From Nephrocerus scutellatus (Eukaryota; Arthropoda; Insecta; Diptera; Pipunculidae), in assembly GCA_947095585.1 (NCBI GenBank), contig OX352761.1:58706832-58770831 (forward strand): a stretch of DNA of 64,000 nt, read 5' to 3'. Under the pieces are notes generated by a model. It was given only the letters and a program-made list of their open reading frames with translations. It had not been told where the DNA came from and did not search any database. The translations under genes and the position numbers were made by a program. Positions 1 to 10,200 of the stretch are shown here, piece after piece (the stretch's first letter is position 1; the number at the start of each line of letters is the position of its first letter).

Positions 1-2
1 CG

Positions 3-153
3 AATAATTTCTCGCAATATGAACCATCATCTTCATCAATGTTCTCTTTGTTGGCTGGCATATCCCAGAAATCCATTAATCTTGTTGTGAAGGACAAGGT
101 TTTATTTCCAATACCGCGCTACCTGGATCATCAGATACAATCCACTCACCAAG
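3..153 (+). CDS. possible partial exon at the window edge, unknown protein
   Basis: One frame stays open from the window edge and ends at a textbook 5' splice donor (CAAG|GTAAGTATT, GT at 154-155). The 50-residue translation is not low in complexity and has no recognisable domain. The opposite strand also has a short open frame here beginning with Met-Asp-Phe-Trp at about 81, so the strand is uncertain. The donor is the only real argument for a gene, and chance is a fair alternative. Confidence 0.2.
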
Positions 154-1392
154 GTAAGTATTTTGTAGTAGAAGTTCACCCTTCTTTTCTAGGCCAGGTC
201 GTAACACTGTCAAGTATACCGGTCCACCTTATAATAGTGGTATGTGTGCAGGTTTATTGAATTGTGGATCTGCAAGTTGCTTGTCATATAAGGACTTCCA
301 GGCGATGTGACTGGGCATGCTGGGAAGAGAATCGGTATCACGTTTAACTACGTGTGCGGGCTTTTATGTTTATAAATGGCAGGTCCGGATGATTTAGCGT
401 GAGTTTTATACTAGCAAAACTCCTCCTACTCCGATTATTTTGAACTGGCTGTAGTCAGCAGCACATTAGAAGACGTTTCAGATTCATTTTGGCACAGGTA
501 GGTGCAGCTTGCTGCTGGCGGCTTAGTCTGGATCGAAATTGGTTGAGGACGCATCGCCGTAATGTTAGGTCCTTGACAGATTTCACATTTTAGAAATTGT
601 TTTAATCTGCAAGGAGAGCGATATTCAAAACGATGTCCCACGCAAAAATTAAAATCCTATGATCACGTAATAATATTTCCCGATTTTGGGAGCTCAGGAA
701 CTTTGGTCAATCTGTTACTTTATGTTGCTCGGTGCATATGAAACACCTCATTATTTAACGCGGCTGGACGGTGGCATACCGGGTATACTTTGGTATGCGG
801 AAAAGTGGAATCTTTCTTAAGTAACTTTTGATTTTAAAACTTTATTTTTCCTGATGAGCCGATCTGCTCGGTGTTGTTCACAAAATCAAGACTGAGTTAC
901 TTAATAATTTCTTAATCTATATATACTTAAACTTAAGAGGCGTCCATCGTTTGTCATTCGGTTTTATCGATTGCAGATATGGATCAACGGGAATGGATAG
1001 TTACCAAATGAATGTCCATAACTTGGTGTCGTATTACTTTTTTGCTGCACCATATGTTTGTGTCTGTGAGGTTGAGAGAGTGTCGGGTCGTTCTTCCACT
1101 TGAAATTCCCACACAAGGAATATACCTCTTCTAGGAGATGTCACATAAAATGTGTGAATTATTTATTTCGTTAAATGAATGTTTTAACCCCTCCCTCCGC
1201 CGGAAGACGTTTGCCCCAAACATTTCAATCTGAATTCCTCTAGATTTCTCTGGACGTTGCGGTTTGTGTGTTCAAGTAGAAGTTCAAAATTTCGATGATC
1301 TCTCTGTTGTCTCCTTACTTTGTGTACGACTATTATTTTATAGTTATAATTGCTGACATAATGATTACTATATTAATTGTGTTGTGCCTATT
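154..1392. other. non-coding stretch, nothing recognised
   Basis: No long open frame, RNA gene or clear repeat is visible. A minus-strand 68-codon frame at 435-641 is preceded by a pyrimidine-rich CAG acceptor-like site but has no recognisable product. If the Usp14 relic downstream was copied as genomic DNA, further diverged exons could lie here; I could not find the next conserved Usp14 segments. Confidence 0.4.
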
Positions 1393-2103
1393 ACGTCCAC
1401 GTTCACGTCCAACACAAAACAAATAAAAACACATTTAATATTCGATAAACACTTACCCCACTATTTCTGACAGTTGACGTCGACGCCAACGACGACGCTG
1501 CTTCCACACAATTCACATGCCAACGTCGAATGCATAAAACCTGAAAATAAAAAGGGAAGGAACAAGAGCAGAAGGTATGTCCTCTACAATAACAAAGTCC
1601 ACTAACCTGTTGATTTTGTGCGGCAACTCACAGAATCTTCTAATCTCTAAAATGCAAGCAAATTGCATTGGTTTTCTTCGATCCTATTTTTCTTGAAGAC
1701 TAGGGGCGGACCTTTCCCCCAGTCTACCCGACACAACGCACTCTGAACCACACGCGACGTTATTTACGAACTATATAAAAATAAAAATAAAATAAAAAAG
1801 CAAAGTCAAATTAAATAACAAATAGAAAACAAAACACAAAAGACACCGCACCATGATTGACAACAAGAGAAATTATTGACCGATATCTGTTGACATAAAT
1901 CATCTGTTCAATTGGACTATGATACGTCCACGTCCAAAAATGTAGTCAATAAGATTCGACACACACTCACCCCACTTTTCCTGACAGTTGACGTCGACGT
2001 CAACGTCGATGCATAAAACTTAAAAATAATGAGGGAAGGAACAAAAGCAGAAGACACTTCTCTATAAAAGTAAATGTGACTTAACTGTTGATTTGGGTGG
2101 CAG
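1393..2103. repeat. diverged direct repeat pair (1393-1626 and 1924-2103)
   Basis: Two segments share the same order of blocks: a run of GTCCACGTCC type, 'cactcacccca', 'ctgacagttgacgtcgacg', 'atgcataaaac', 'gggaaggaacaa.agcagaag' and an 'aactgttgattt' end. They are about 531 bp apart and differ by many substitutions and indels, so the duplication is old. The second copy contains a perfect 18-bp palindrome at 1987-2004; the first has one mismatch in it. Confidence 0.7.
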
Positions 2104-2144
2104 TCATGCATGTTTCAGTTGCATGAAACACGTATGTAAATTAC

Positions 2145-3232
2145 CTTGCATTTTTAATTTAAGTCCACTTTGCATATATTTGACTGCTGGTGATATAAAA
2201 CCATTTTATAAATTTTCAACGCCAACGCCTGCTGGTTCCTTGGGTAATTCACAACATTTCATTTGAACTTCGAAAGAACCACTAAAATACTGTTCAATAG
2301 GTGAATTGTATTTCCTTGTTTGTATATCGTTGTACGTAATAGCTGGAAGTTTCTGCTGTAACATTATTAACAGCTCCGATCAGCATTCATTAGCATCTTG
2401 CTGGCGGTATGTTCCATTTTCTTCTGTTCGCGAATATTGTTGTGATGCCATATGTAAAGTTTGTAGTAACATTATTGGTGTTACAGTATTCCCCCCTTTC
2501 ATCTGATTAATCAAATATTTCATATCAGCAGTTATAGCTTGTGGTGATTCGGTGGAATTCGCAGACATATCTGCGGAATATTCAGCCAAAGCTTCGCGCA
2601 ACTCTGTAATCGATTTTAAACACTGTACTATAGCATTTATAAAACATGTATTACCTAGATTTGTAAGTGCTGGAGGCAACTCTAATGCCGTTGCAAGTTC
2701 AGACTCATTCATGTCTTCTATGAATTTGGTCGGCACCTCTGGGACCTGTGGAACTTCTTCTTTTGATCCAAGCGAAAGTATGGTAACTCCATCTTTAAGC
2801 TGCATATTCCATTCGCTGTCTTTAAGTTGTCTTCCCTTCCACATCTGATTAATCAAATATTTCATATCAGCAGTTATAGCTTGTGGTGATTCGGTGGAAT
2901 TCGCAGACATATCTGCGGAATATTCAGCCAAAGCTTCGCGCAACTCTGTAATCGATTTTAAACACTGTACTATAGCATTTATAAAACATGTATTACCTAG
3001 ATTTGTAAGTGCTGGAGGCAACTCTAATGCCGTTGCAAGTTCAGACTCATTCATGTCTTCTATGAATTTGGTCGGCACCTCTGGGACCTGTGGAACTTCT
3101 TCTTTTGATCCAAGCGAAAGTATGGTAACTCCATCTTTAAGCTGCATATTCCATTCGCTGTCTTTAAGTTGTCTTCCCTTCCACATTATTTTTTTTTTTA
3201 CGTCCTGGCTGAACTCCAGTAAAAGCATATAG
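2145..3232 (-). pseudogene. Usp14: Usp14 (proteasome-associated ubiquitin hydrolase) exon relic, broken
   Basis: Usp14 is a cysteine protease that trims ubiquitin on substrates bound to the 26S proteasome. The minus strand shows the end of its N-terminal ubiquitin-like domain (a TGVQPGR stretch at about 3217-3197 and WKGRQLKDSEWN), then the catalytic Cys box GNTCFINAIVQC and the QQDANEC motif. Past the first stop the same frame keeps family similarity (LQQKLPAI, QYFSGSFEVQMKCCE, FISPAVKYMQSGLKLKMQ). The exon begins after a CAG acceptor (AG at 3234-3233) and ends at a CAAG|GTAATT donor (GT at 2144-2143), so it is a genomic copy and not a processed one. Lesions: 11 A where 10 fit the frame (3190-3200); TGA at 2382-2380 where the family has Trp; TAA at 2208-2206; and an in-frame 342-bp tandem duplication. 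The His-box half of the protease was not found. Family identity is secure; loss of function follows from the stops unless these are assembly errors. Confidence 0.85.
2500..3183 (-). repeat. 342-bp in-frame tandem duplication inside the Usp14 relic
   Basis: Copies at 2500-2841 and 2842-3183 appear identical. The unit is 114 codons, so the frame is kept and the catalytic Cys box appears twice. The trinucleotide CAT (plus strand) sits at all three boundaries (2500-2502, 2842-2844, 3184-3186), consistent with duplication at microhomology. The lack of divergence means a recent event or an assembly artefact. Confidence 0.9.
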
Positions 3233-3299
3233 CTGAGATTTAAACAACATTGGTTCTTCGCCCGTGTTAACTTAGATATTGGGGAAGTTTTCAAGTCCC

Positions 3300-4027
3300 C
3301 ATTTCACTTTTACTTTAAAAGACAAATTATTTTATACAAATTCAATTTACAAATTAAAAACTAAAGTAGTTTGACGTCTATTATGTCGAATAGGAAAACA
3401 TAGAAGCGATTGTCTGAATTGACAGATGAGTTGGGGTGTAAAAATTAATTTTTTGGTTTTTCTAACTATGGAATTCATTTTTGTTTCGCAGAAACCTGGT
3501 TCGAGTATTAGATAATCATCGTCCATTCACAATGAAATACATTAAAATGTAGGTGTATTAAGTGATCGTTGTAGGTGTTGGGTTAATATTATTCAAGTTT
3601 TATGTCCATATTAATAGTATACATGTTTTATGTTCATCGGTGAAGGTAAAAAACTTTAAAATGGGACGGGATGAGGAAAATTGTAAGTAGTTATTATTTA
3701 AATACGGACAAAGAGAGAATTTAGACAAAGGGAATTTAGAAAGGGGGAAAGAGACTTTCTCTAAAAAAAACCTTTTTCCAGAAGGTTCGGTGATAGGTGG
3801 ATGATTTATGGCTAGCCGATAGAAGAATAGCATTTAGAACAGCAGTTGGAAATTTACCATCAGCAACCATAGTCGATACTAGTATTCAAGAAGTTGAGAA
3901 ATTTTGTTAGCAAAGTTTTCTGTTAAAAGTTAAAAATTGAATTGAAATTGTGCTAAACTTAAAAATAGAATAAAAGTTAAAAGGTGTAATACAAAAAATA
4001 CTAAATATTACGACCGAGCGGCTAAAA
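3300..4027. other. non-coding, with a segment shared with 27.0-27.3 kb
   Basis: No gene is seen. Between about 3590 and 3840 the order 'gggacggga', purine-rich 'gggaaagagac', 'agaaggttcggtga' matches 27010-27290 with moderate divergence. This suggests two old copies of one interspersed repeat, perhaps the non-coding 3' part of an LTR element, since the 27-kb copy lies beside LTR-like sequence. Confidence 0.45.
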
Positions 4028-4693
4028 TACAGTATAGTGTACAAAGGGTTAGGGCTTTGTAACACATCTCTCCCGAAAGCTCCCACGGAGCAGTTCTCGA
4101 AAATCGCAATCTGGTTTGGGGCTCACGCCCCGTTTCTGAGAGAGGAGCTTCTAAAGTTTGCATTTATTTTCAGAAAAGTGAGTTTTTCTCAGTGACGCGA
4201 AGGAAGTATGGGGGTTAATTGGTATCATATAAAAGACAATAAAAATACCGTTCGTTTAAAAAAGAAATTAAGTCAATCAAACCCAATTCGGCAGACTTAG
4301 AATCAAAAACTGACTTTTCCATTAAGGTTAAATAGTGGGCGTGTTTTTAGGGGGCTGGTGTAAATTTTGGTTTTAAATTAAAGGTGAATAATAGTTCTAC
4401 ACAGCCATACTGTTTTGTGAGCGTGGTCATATTTTAGAGAAGGTGGATCAATTTATATTCATTACATACGATTGAGTTTTTTCATGCAAAAATAAGTGAT
4501 GATGGGATTCCATTGCCCAATTGGTTTATATTCAGATTTGAGTTTTCCTTTTAAAAAGCCTAAAAGTGTAAAAAACAGTGCGCTCAATTAATTTATATTG
4601 AGATAGGAGTTTTTCCTTTTAAAAAGCGTTTTTGTAAATTATGCACGCACTCTAAAATACAGTGCGCTCAATTAATTTATACTGAGATAGGAG

Positions 4694-5593
4694 TTTTTAA
4701 ATTCTCTATATTAACTTCACTTGCCCGTGGGTCGTCGGTCGTCGGTCGGTCGTCGGTCGTCTGTCGTGGATTCTTGCGATCAATTTTTAACCCACTTCCC
4801 ATGGCCCGATTTTATTGAAATTTTGCACACATGTGTATTTCGGGAGACAACACTTTCTATTAAATTTTGAGGCCCCTCGGGCTGCGGGGTCGGGGGGATC
4901 CCAAACAAAAATTTTAAAAAATTTACACGATTTTCTTCAAATTTTACACACATGTGTATACCCAATAAGCAATACTTTTTCGAAAATTTGGTAGTGATCG
5001 GGTCCCGGGTTCGGCCGCAAGGCCCTTATACATTTTTTCAATATTTATACTGGCATCAGATATTCGTCGCCCTTTATGGACTGTGTGCGGTGTGTGCTGC
5101 GCAGTCGGCTGCGCTGCATGGTTTTGGTGGTGGTGGAGAGAGAGAGAGAAATCTTAGCGCACGCACAAATGAACCCAGCAAATGAAACGAGACATACATG
5201 TTTTATGCTTACTTCAACTTACATTTTTATTATATACTGAATTGTATTTTTATTGATGTCGTTTTTTTTGTTGTCGATATCAACTTACAGATAGAACAAC
5301 AAGTTTTCACAATATTCTGTCATTTGGCGTTTTCATAAATTAGTTCAGAGCAGTCAAAGAGTTCTCAAGATAAATGTTCGTGTTTCTTATTTGCTCAGAG
5401 TATGAGCGTGCTCTAAGTGCTCAGAATAAAATGATCTGAGCTTTTTCAATTTTAACATCTGATGTCAAATGTTTGTTTCGATGATTTTCTCCTACAATAA
5501 AAAAAAATGGCCCAGGATCGAGGGGCTCCCATATCAATTTCTGCGATTAGAGAATTTAGATGAAAAATTTTAATTTTTATGGGTTGTTTTTTT
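4694..5593. mobile_element. nested 0.9-kb non-coding insertion, copy 1
   Basis: This block is near-identical to 39003-39870, which interrupts an unrelated retrotransposon, so it is mobile. Both copies contain an 11-bp inverted repeat TAAATTCTCTA (4698-4708) / TAGAGAATTTA (5548-5558), about 30 bp inside the right end. Both insertions sit in T-runs, which hides the exact ends and any target duplication. It contains two copies of an 'acacatgtgta' block, a GTCG microsatellite that is longer here than in copy 2, and no coding frame worth the name. The family is not recognised. Confidence 0.65.
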
Positions 5594-5940
5594 CCTTTTA
5601 AAAAGCGTTTTTGTAAATTATGCACGCACTCTAAAATACATTGCGCTAAATTAATTTATATTGAGATAGGAGTTTTTCCTTTTAAAAAGCGTTTTTGTAA
5701 ATTATGCACATACTGTACATAAACCAAATACAAATTGATACACCTTCCGTTAAAATTGGGCCACGATCATAAAAGTAGTATGGCTGTATATAACTATTAT
5801 TCACCTTTAATTTAATACCAATATTTAGACATATATTTTATGGAAAAGTCAGTTTTTTGATTCTAAGTCTGCCGAATTGGGTTGGATTGGCTTAATTTTT
5901 TTTTAAAAGAACGGTATTTTTATTGTCTTTTTTATGATAT

Positions 5941-6540
5941 CAATTAACCCCCATACTTCCTTCGCGTCACTGAGAAAAACGCACTTTTCTGAAAATAAAT
6001 GCAATCTTTAGAAGCTGCTCTCTCAAAAACGGGGCGTGAGCCCCAAACCAGATGGCGAATTTCGGGAACTGCTCCCTGGGAGCTTTCGGGAGAGATGTGT
6101 CTCAAAGCCCTAACCCTTTGTACGCTATACTGTCATTTTGATGAAATAAAAGGGCCACGCCCCTAAAAACAGCATTACTGTGTCGGTAAAATTTGCAGCT
6201 TTCATTTGGTACCAATTAACCCCCATACTTCCCTCGCGTAACTGAGAAAAACGCACTTTTCTGAAAATAAATGCAATCTTTAGAAGCTCCTCTCTCAGAA
6301 ACGGGGTGTGAGCCCCAAACCAGATGGCGAATTTCGAAAACTGCTCCCTGGGAGCTTTCGGGAGAGATGTGTCTCAAAGCCCTAACCCTTTGTACGCTAT
6401 ACTGTCATTTTGATGAAATAAAAGGGCCACGCCCCTAAAAATGGCATGGTTGTGTCGGTAAAATTTGCAGCTTTCTTTTGGTACCAATTAACCCCCATAC
6501 TTCCCTCGCGGCACTGAGAAAAACGCACCTTTCTGTTGCG
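5941..6540. repeat. 272-bp tandem repeats (right arm of the inverted-repeat element)
   Basis: The block beginning 'caattaacccccatactt' starts at 5941, 6213 and 6485, giving a 272-bp period. Two units are nearly full; the third is shortened by an internal deletion and ends with the terminal CTATACTG. Each unit includes the element end 'tacgctatactgt', so the arm was multiplied together with its terminus. Confidence 0.8.
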
Positions 6541-6576
6541 TTGCAAGTTTTCAAAATACCGTTGTACGCTATACTG

Positions 6577-7203
6577 TATATTTACCTGCAGAAATTAAGA
6601 TCAAATCCAAATCAACAAAAAGTGCAAAAAATTCAGTTTCCCCGTTTTGGCTTTAAATTATGATATTGAATAGTTCATAGTTCGCCCAAAAATAGCTTTG
6701 GAACAAATCCATAGTCCATCAAACGACGCCAACCGCCATCTTACCGTCAAAGAAGGATTCACATATGTATTAGAAAATGGTTGATGTACGAGAAATTCAC
6801 TGGTTTGAAAGTTATACATATGAATTTGAAATTGTGAAACTCTCCACCATTATTACTTAAGAGAATTTAAATAGTCTACTCAACGAGAATTAAAAATCAA
6901 CAGCAGTGCCAGATCGAGATATTCCTTCGTAAATCAATTTTGTTAAAGTACAGTGGTTCCGAAACAGATTTTTTTAAATTTTTATGCGTTATCTGCAACG
7001 CCACTATTAAAGTAAAATTATCAAAAAAATTTAAATAATTAAAATAAAATAAATAAATAAATTGGATTTATCAATTCCTTTTTTTTTAATTTCCTTTTTT
7101 TTAATCTTGGTTCAATTAATTACCGGGTTTTTTTTGTTCTACTGTGAACTGCCATTAGTAGTATTAGTAGTATTAGTAGTGGTGGCAAGAAAGTCTTCTA
7201 GCT
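6577..7203. other. AT-rich spacer before the satellite
   Basis: No gene or repeat family is recognised. It includes poly-T/poly-A stretches and a short 'gtagtatta' microsatellite at about 7155-7180, just before the first satellite monomer. Confidence 0.5.
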
Positions 7204-10200
7204 ATGGAAATTCTGGAATATGATCATTATTGTCTGGAATTTCTGGAACAAATCAATTTCTCAAGCGATTCACATGAAGTTAGGAATGTAGGACTAAGAT
7301 GCGACTATAAGATTTCTTCGTATGGAAATTCTGGAATATTATCACTATGGTCTGGAATTTCTGGAACAAAGCTTTTTCTCAAGCGTTTCGCATGAAATTC
7401 GGAATGTATGACTAAGATGTGACTATAAGATTTCTTGCTATGGAAATTCAGGAATATGATCATTATTGTCTGGAATTTCTGGAATAAAGCAATTTCTCAA
7501 GCGATTCGCATGAAAATCGGAATGTAGGACTAAGATGCTGCTATAAGACTACTTCCTATGGAAATTCTGGAATATGATCATTATTGTCTGGAATTTCTGG
7601 AACAAAGCAATTTTTCAAGCTATTCGCATGAAATTCGGAACGTAGGACTTAGATGTGACTATAAGATTTCTTCCTATGGAAATTCTGGAATATGACCATT
7701 ATGGTCTGGAATTTCTGGAACAAAGCAATTTCTCAAGCGATTTGCATGAAATTCAGAATGTAGGACTAAGATGTGACTATAAGATTTCTTCCTATGGAAA
7801 TTCTGGAATATGATAATTATTGTCTGGAATTTCTGGAATAAAGCAATTTCTCAAGCGATTCGCATGAAATTCGGAATGTAGGACTAAGATGCGACTATAA
7901 GATTTCTTCCTATGGAAATTCTGGAATATGATCATTATGGTTTGGAATTTCTAGAACAAATCAATTTCTCAAGCGATTCGCATGAAATTAGGAATGTAGG
8001 ACTAAGATGCGACTATAAGATTTCTTCCTATGGAAATTCTGGAATATTATCCATATGGTCTGGAATTTCTGGAACAAAGCTATTTCTCAAGCGATTCGCT
8101 TGAAATTCGAAATGTATGACTAAGATTTGACTATAAGATTTCTTCCTATGGAAATTCTGGAATATGATCATTATTGTCTGGAATTTCTGGAATAAAGCAA
8201 TTTCTCAAGCGATTCGCATGAAATTCGGAATGTAGGACTAAGATGTGACTATAAGATTTCTTCCTATGGAAAATCTGGAATATGATAATTATTGTATGGA
8301 ACTTCTGGAATAAACCAATTTCTCAAGCGATTCGCATGAAATTCGGAATGTAGGACTACGATGCGACTATAAGATTTCTTCCTATGGAAATTCTGGAATA
8401 TGATCATTATGGTCTGGAATTTCTGGAACAAATCAATTTCTTAAGCGATTCACATGAAATTAGGAATGTAGAACTAAGTTGCGACTATAAGATTTCTTCC
8501 TATGGAAATTCTGGAACAAAGCTATTTCTCAAGCGATTCGCATGAAATTCGGAACGAAGGACTTAGATGTGACTATAAGATTTCTTCCTGTGGAAATTCT
8601 GGAATATGACCATTATGGTCTGGAATTTCTGGAACAAAGCAATTTCTCAAGCGATTCGCATGAAATTCCGAATGTAGGACTAAGATGTGACTATAAGATT
8701 TCTTCCTATGGAAATTCTGGAATATGATCATTATTGTATGGAATTTCTGGAATAAAGCAATTTCTCAAGCGATTCGCATGAAATTAGGAATGTAGGACTA
8801 AGATGTTACTATAAGACTTCTTCCTATGGAAATTCTGGAATATGATCATTATGGTCTGGAATTTCTGAAACAAAGCAATTTCTCAAGCGATTCGCATGAA
8901 AATCGGAATGTAGGACCAAGATGCTACTATAAGACTTCTTCCTATGGAAATTCTTGAATATGATCATTATTGTCTGGAATTTCTGGAACAAAGCAATTTT
9001 TCAAGCTATTCGCATGAAATTCGGAACGTAGGACTTAGATGTGACTATAAGATTTCTTCCTATGGAAATTCTGGAATATGACCATTATGGTCTGGAATTT
9101 CTGGAACAAAGCAATTTCTCAAGCGATTCGCATGAAATTCGGAATGTAGGACTAAGATGTGACTATAAGATTTCTTCCTATGGAAATTCTGGAATATGAT
9201 CATTATTGTCTGGAATTTCTGGAATAAAGCAATTTCTCAAGCGATTCGCATGAAATTCGGAAAGTAGGACTAAGATGCGACTATAAGATTTCTTCCTATG
9301 GAAATTCTGGAATATGATCATTATGGTTTGGAATTTCTGGAGCAAATAAATTTCTCAAGCGATTCGCATGAAATTAGGAATGTAGGACTAAGATGCGACT
9401 ATAAGATTTCTTCATATGGAAATTCTGGAATATTTTCACTATGGTCTGGAATTTCTGGAACAAAGCAATTTCTCAAGCGATTCGCATGAAATTCGGAATG
9501 TATGACTAAGATGTGACTATAAGATTTCTTCCTATGGAATTTCTGGAATATGATCATTATTGTCTGGAATTTCTGGAATAAAGCAATTTCTCAAGCGATT
9601 CGCATGAAATTCGGAATGTAGGACTAAGATGTGACTATAAGATTTCTTCCTATGGAAATTCTGGAATATGATCATTATGGTCTGGAATTTCAGATACAAA
9701 GCAATTTCTCAAGCGATTCGCATGAAATTCGGAATGTAGGACTAAGATGCGACTATAAGATTTCTTCCTATGGAAATTCTGGAATATTGTCATTATGGTC
9801 TGGAATTTCTGGAACAAATCAATTTCTCAAGCGATTCACATGAAATTAGGAATGTAGAACTAAGTTGCGACTATAAGATTTCATCCTATGGAATTTCTGA
9901 AACAAAGCAATTTCTCAAGCGATTCGCATGAAAATCGGAATGTAGGACTAAGATGCTACTATAAGACTTCTTCCTATGGAAATTCTGGAATATGATCATT
10001 ATTGTCTGGAATTTCTGGAACAAAGCAATTTTTCAAGCTATTCGCATGAAATTCGGAACGTAGGACTTAGATGTGACTATAAGATTTCTTCCTATGGAAA
10101 TTCTGGAATATGACCATTATGGTCTGGAATTTCTGGAACAAAGCAATTTCTCAAGCGATTCGCATGAAATTCGGAATGTAGCACTAAGATGCTGCTATAA

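Larger units (their letters stand above)
4030..6576. mobile_element. non-autonomous inverted-repeat (foldback) element with Tc1/mariner-like ends
   Basis: Left arm 4030 to about 4460 is the inverse of about 5735-6132, so the arms are some 400 bp long. The outer ends read TA|CAGTATAG at 4028-4037 and CTATACTG|TA at 6569-6578; a CAGT...ACTG terminus with a TA target is typical of Tc1/mariner elements. There is no transposase frame. The middle holds AT-rich tandem repeats of about 85 bp (4590-4693 and 5592-5710) that are split by the 0.9-kb insertion at 4694-5593. The right side carries extra arm copies in tandem. The class rests on termini only; a different foldback family is possible. Confidence 0.55.

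Noticed and set aside
435..641. Minus-strand 68-codon frame with a CEIC motif and an acceptor-like site
   Set aside because: Too short, only one Cys pair, no donor or neighbouring exon seen.
2552..3232. Plus-strand frames of 98 and 112 codons opposite Usp14
   Set aside because: They are the antisense of the Usp14 duplication; the minus strand has the protein similarity.
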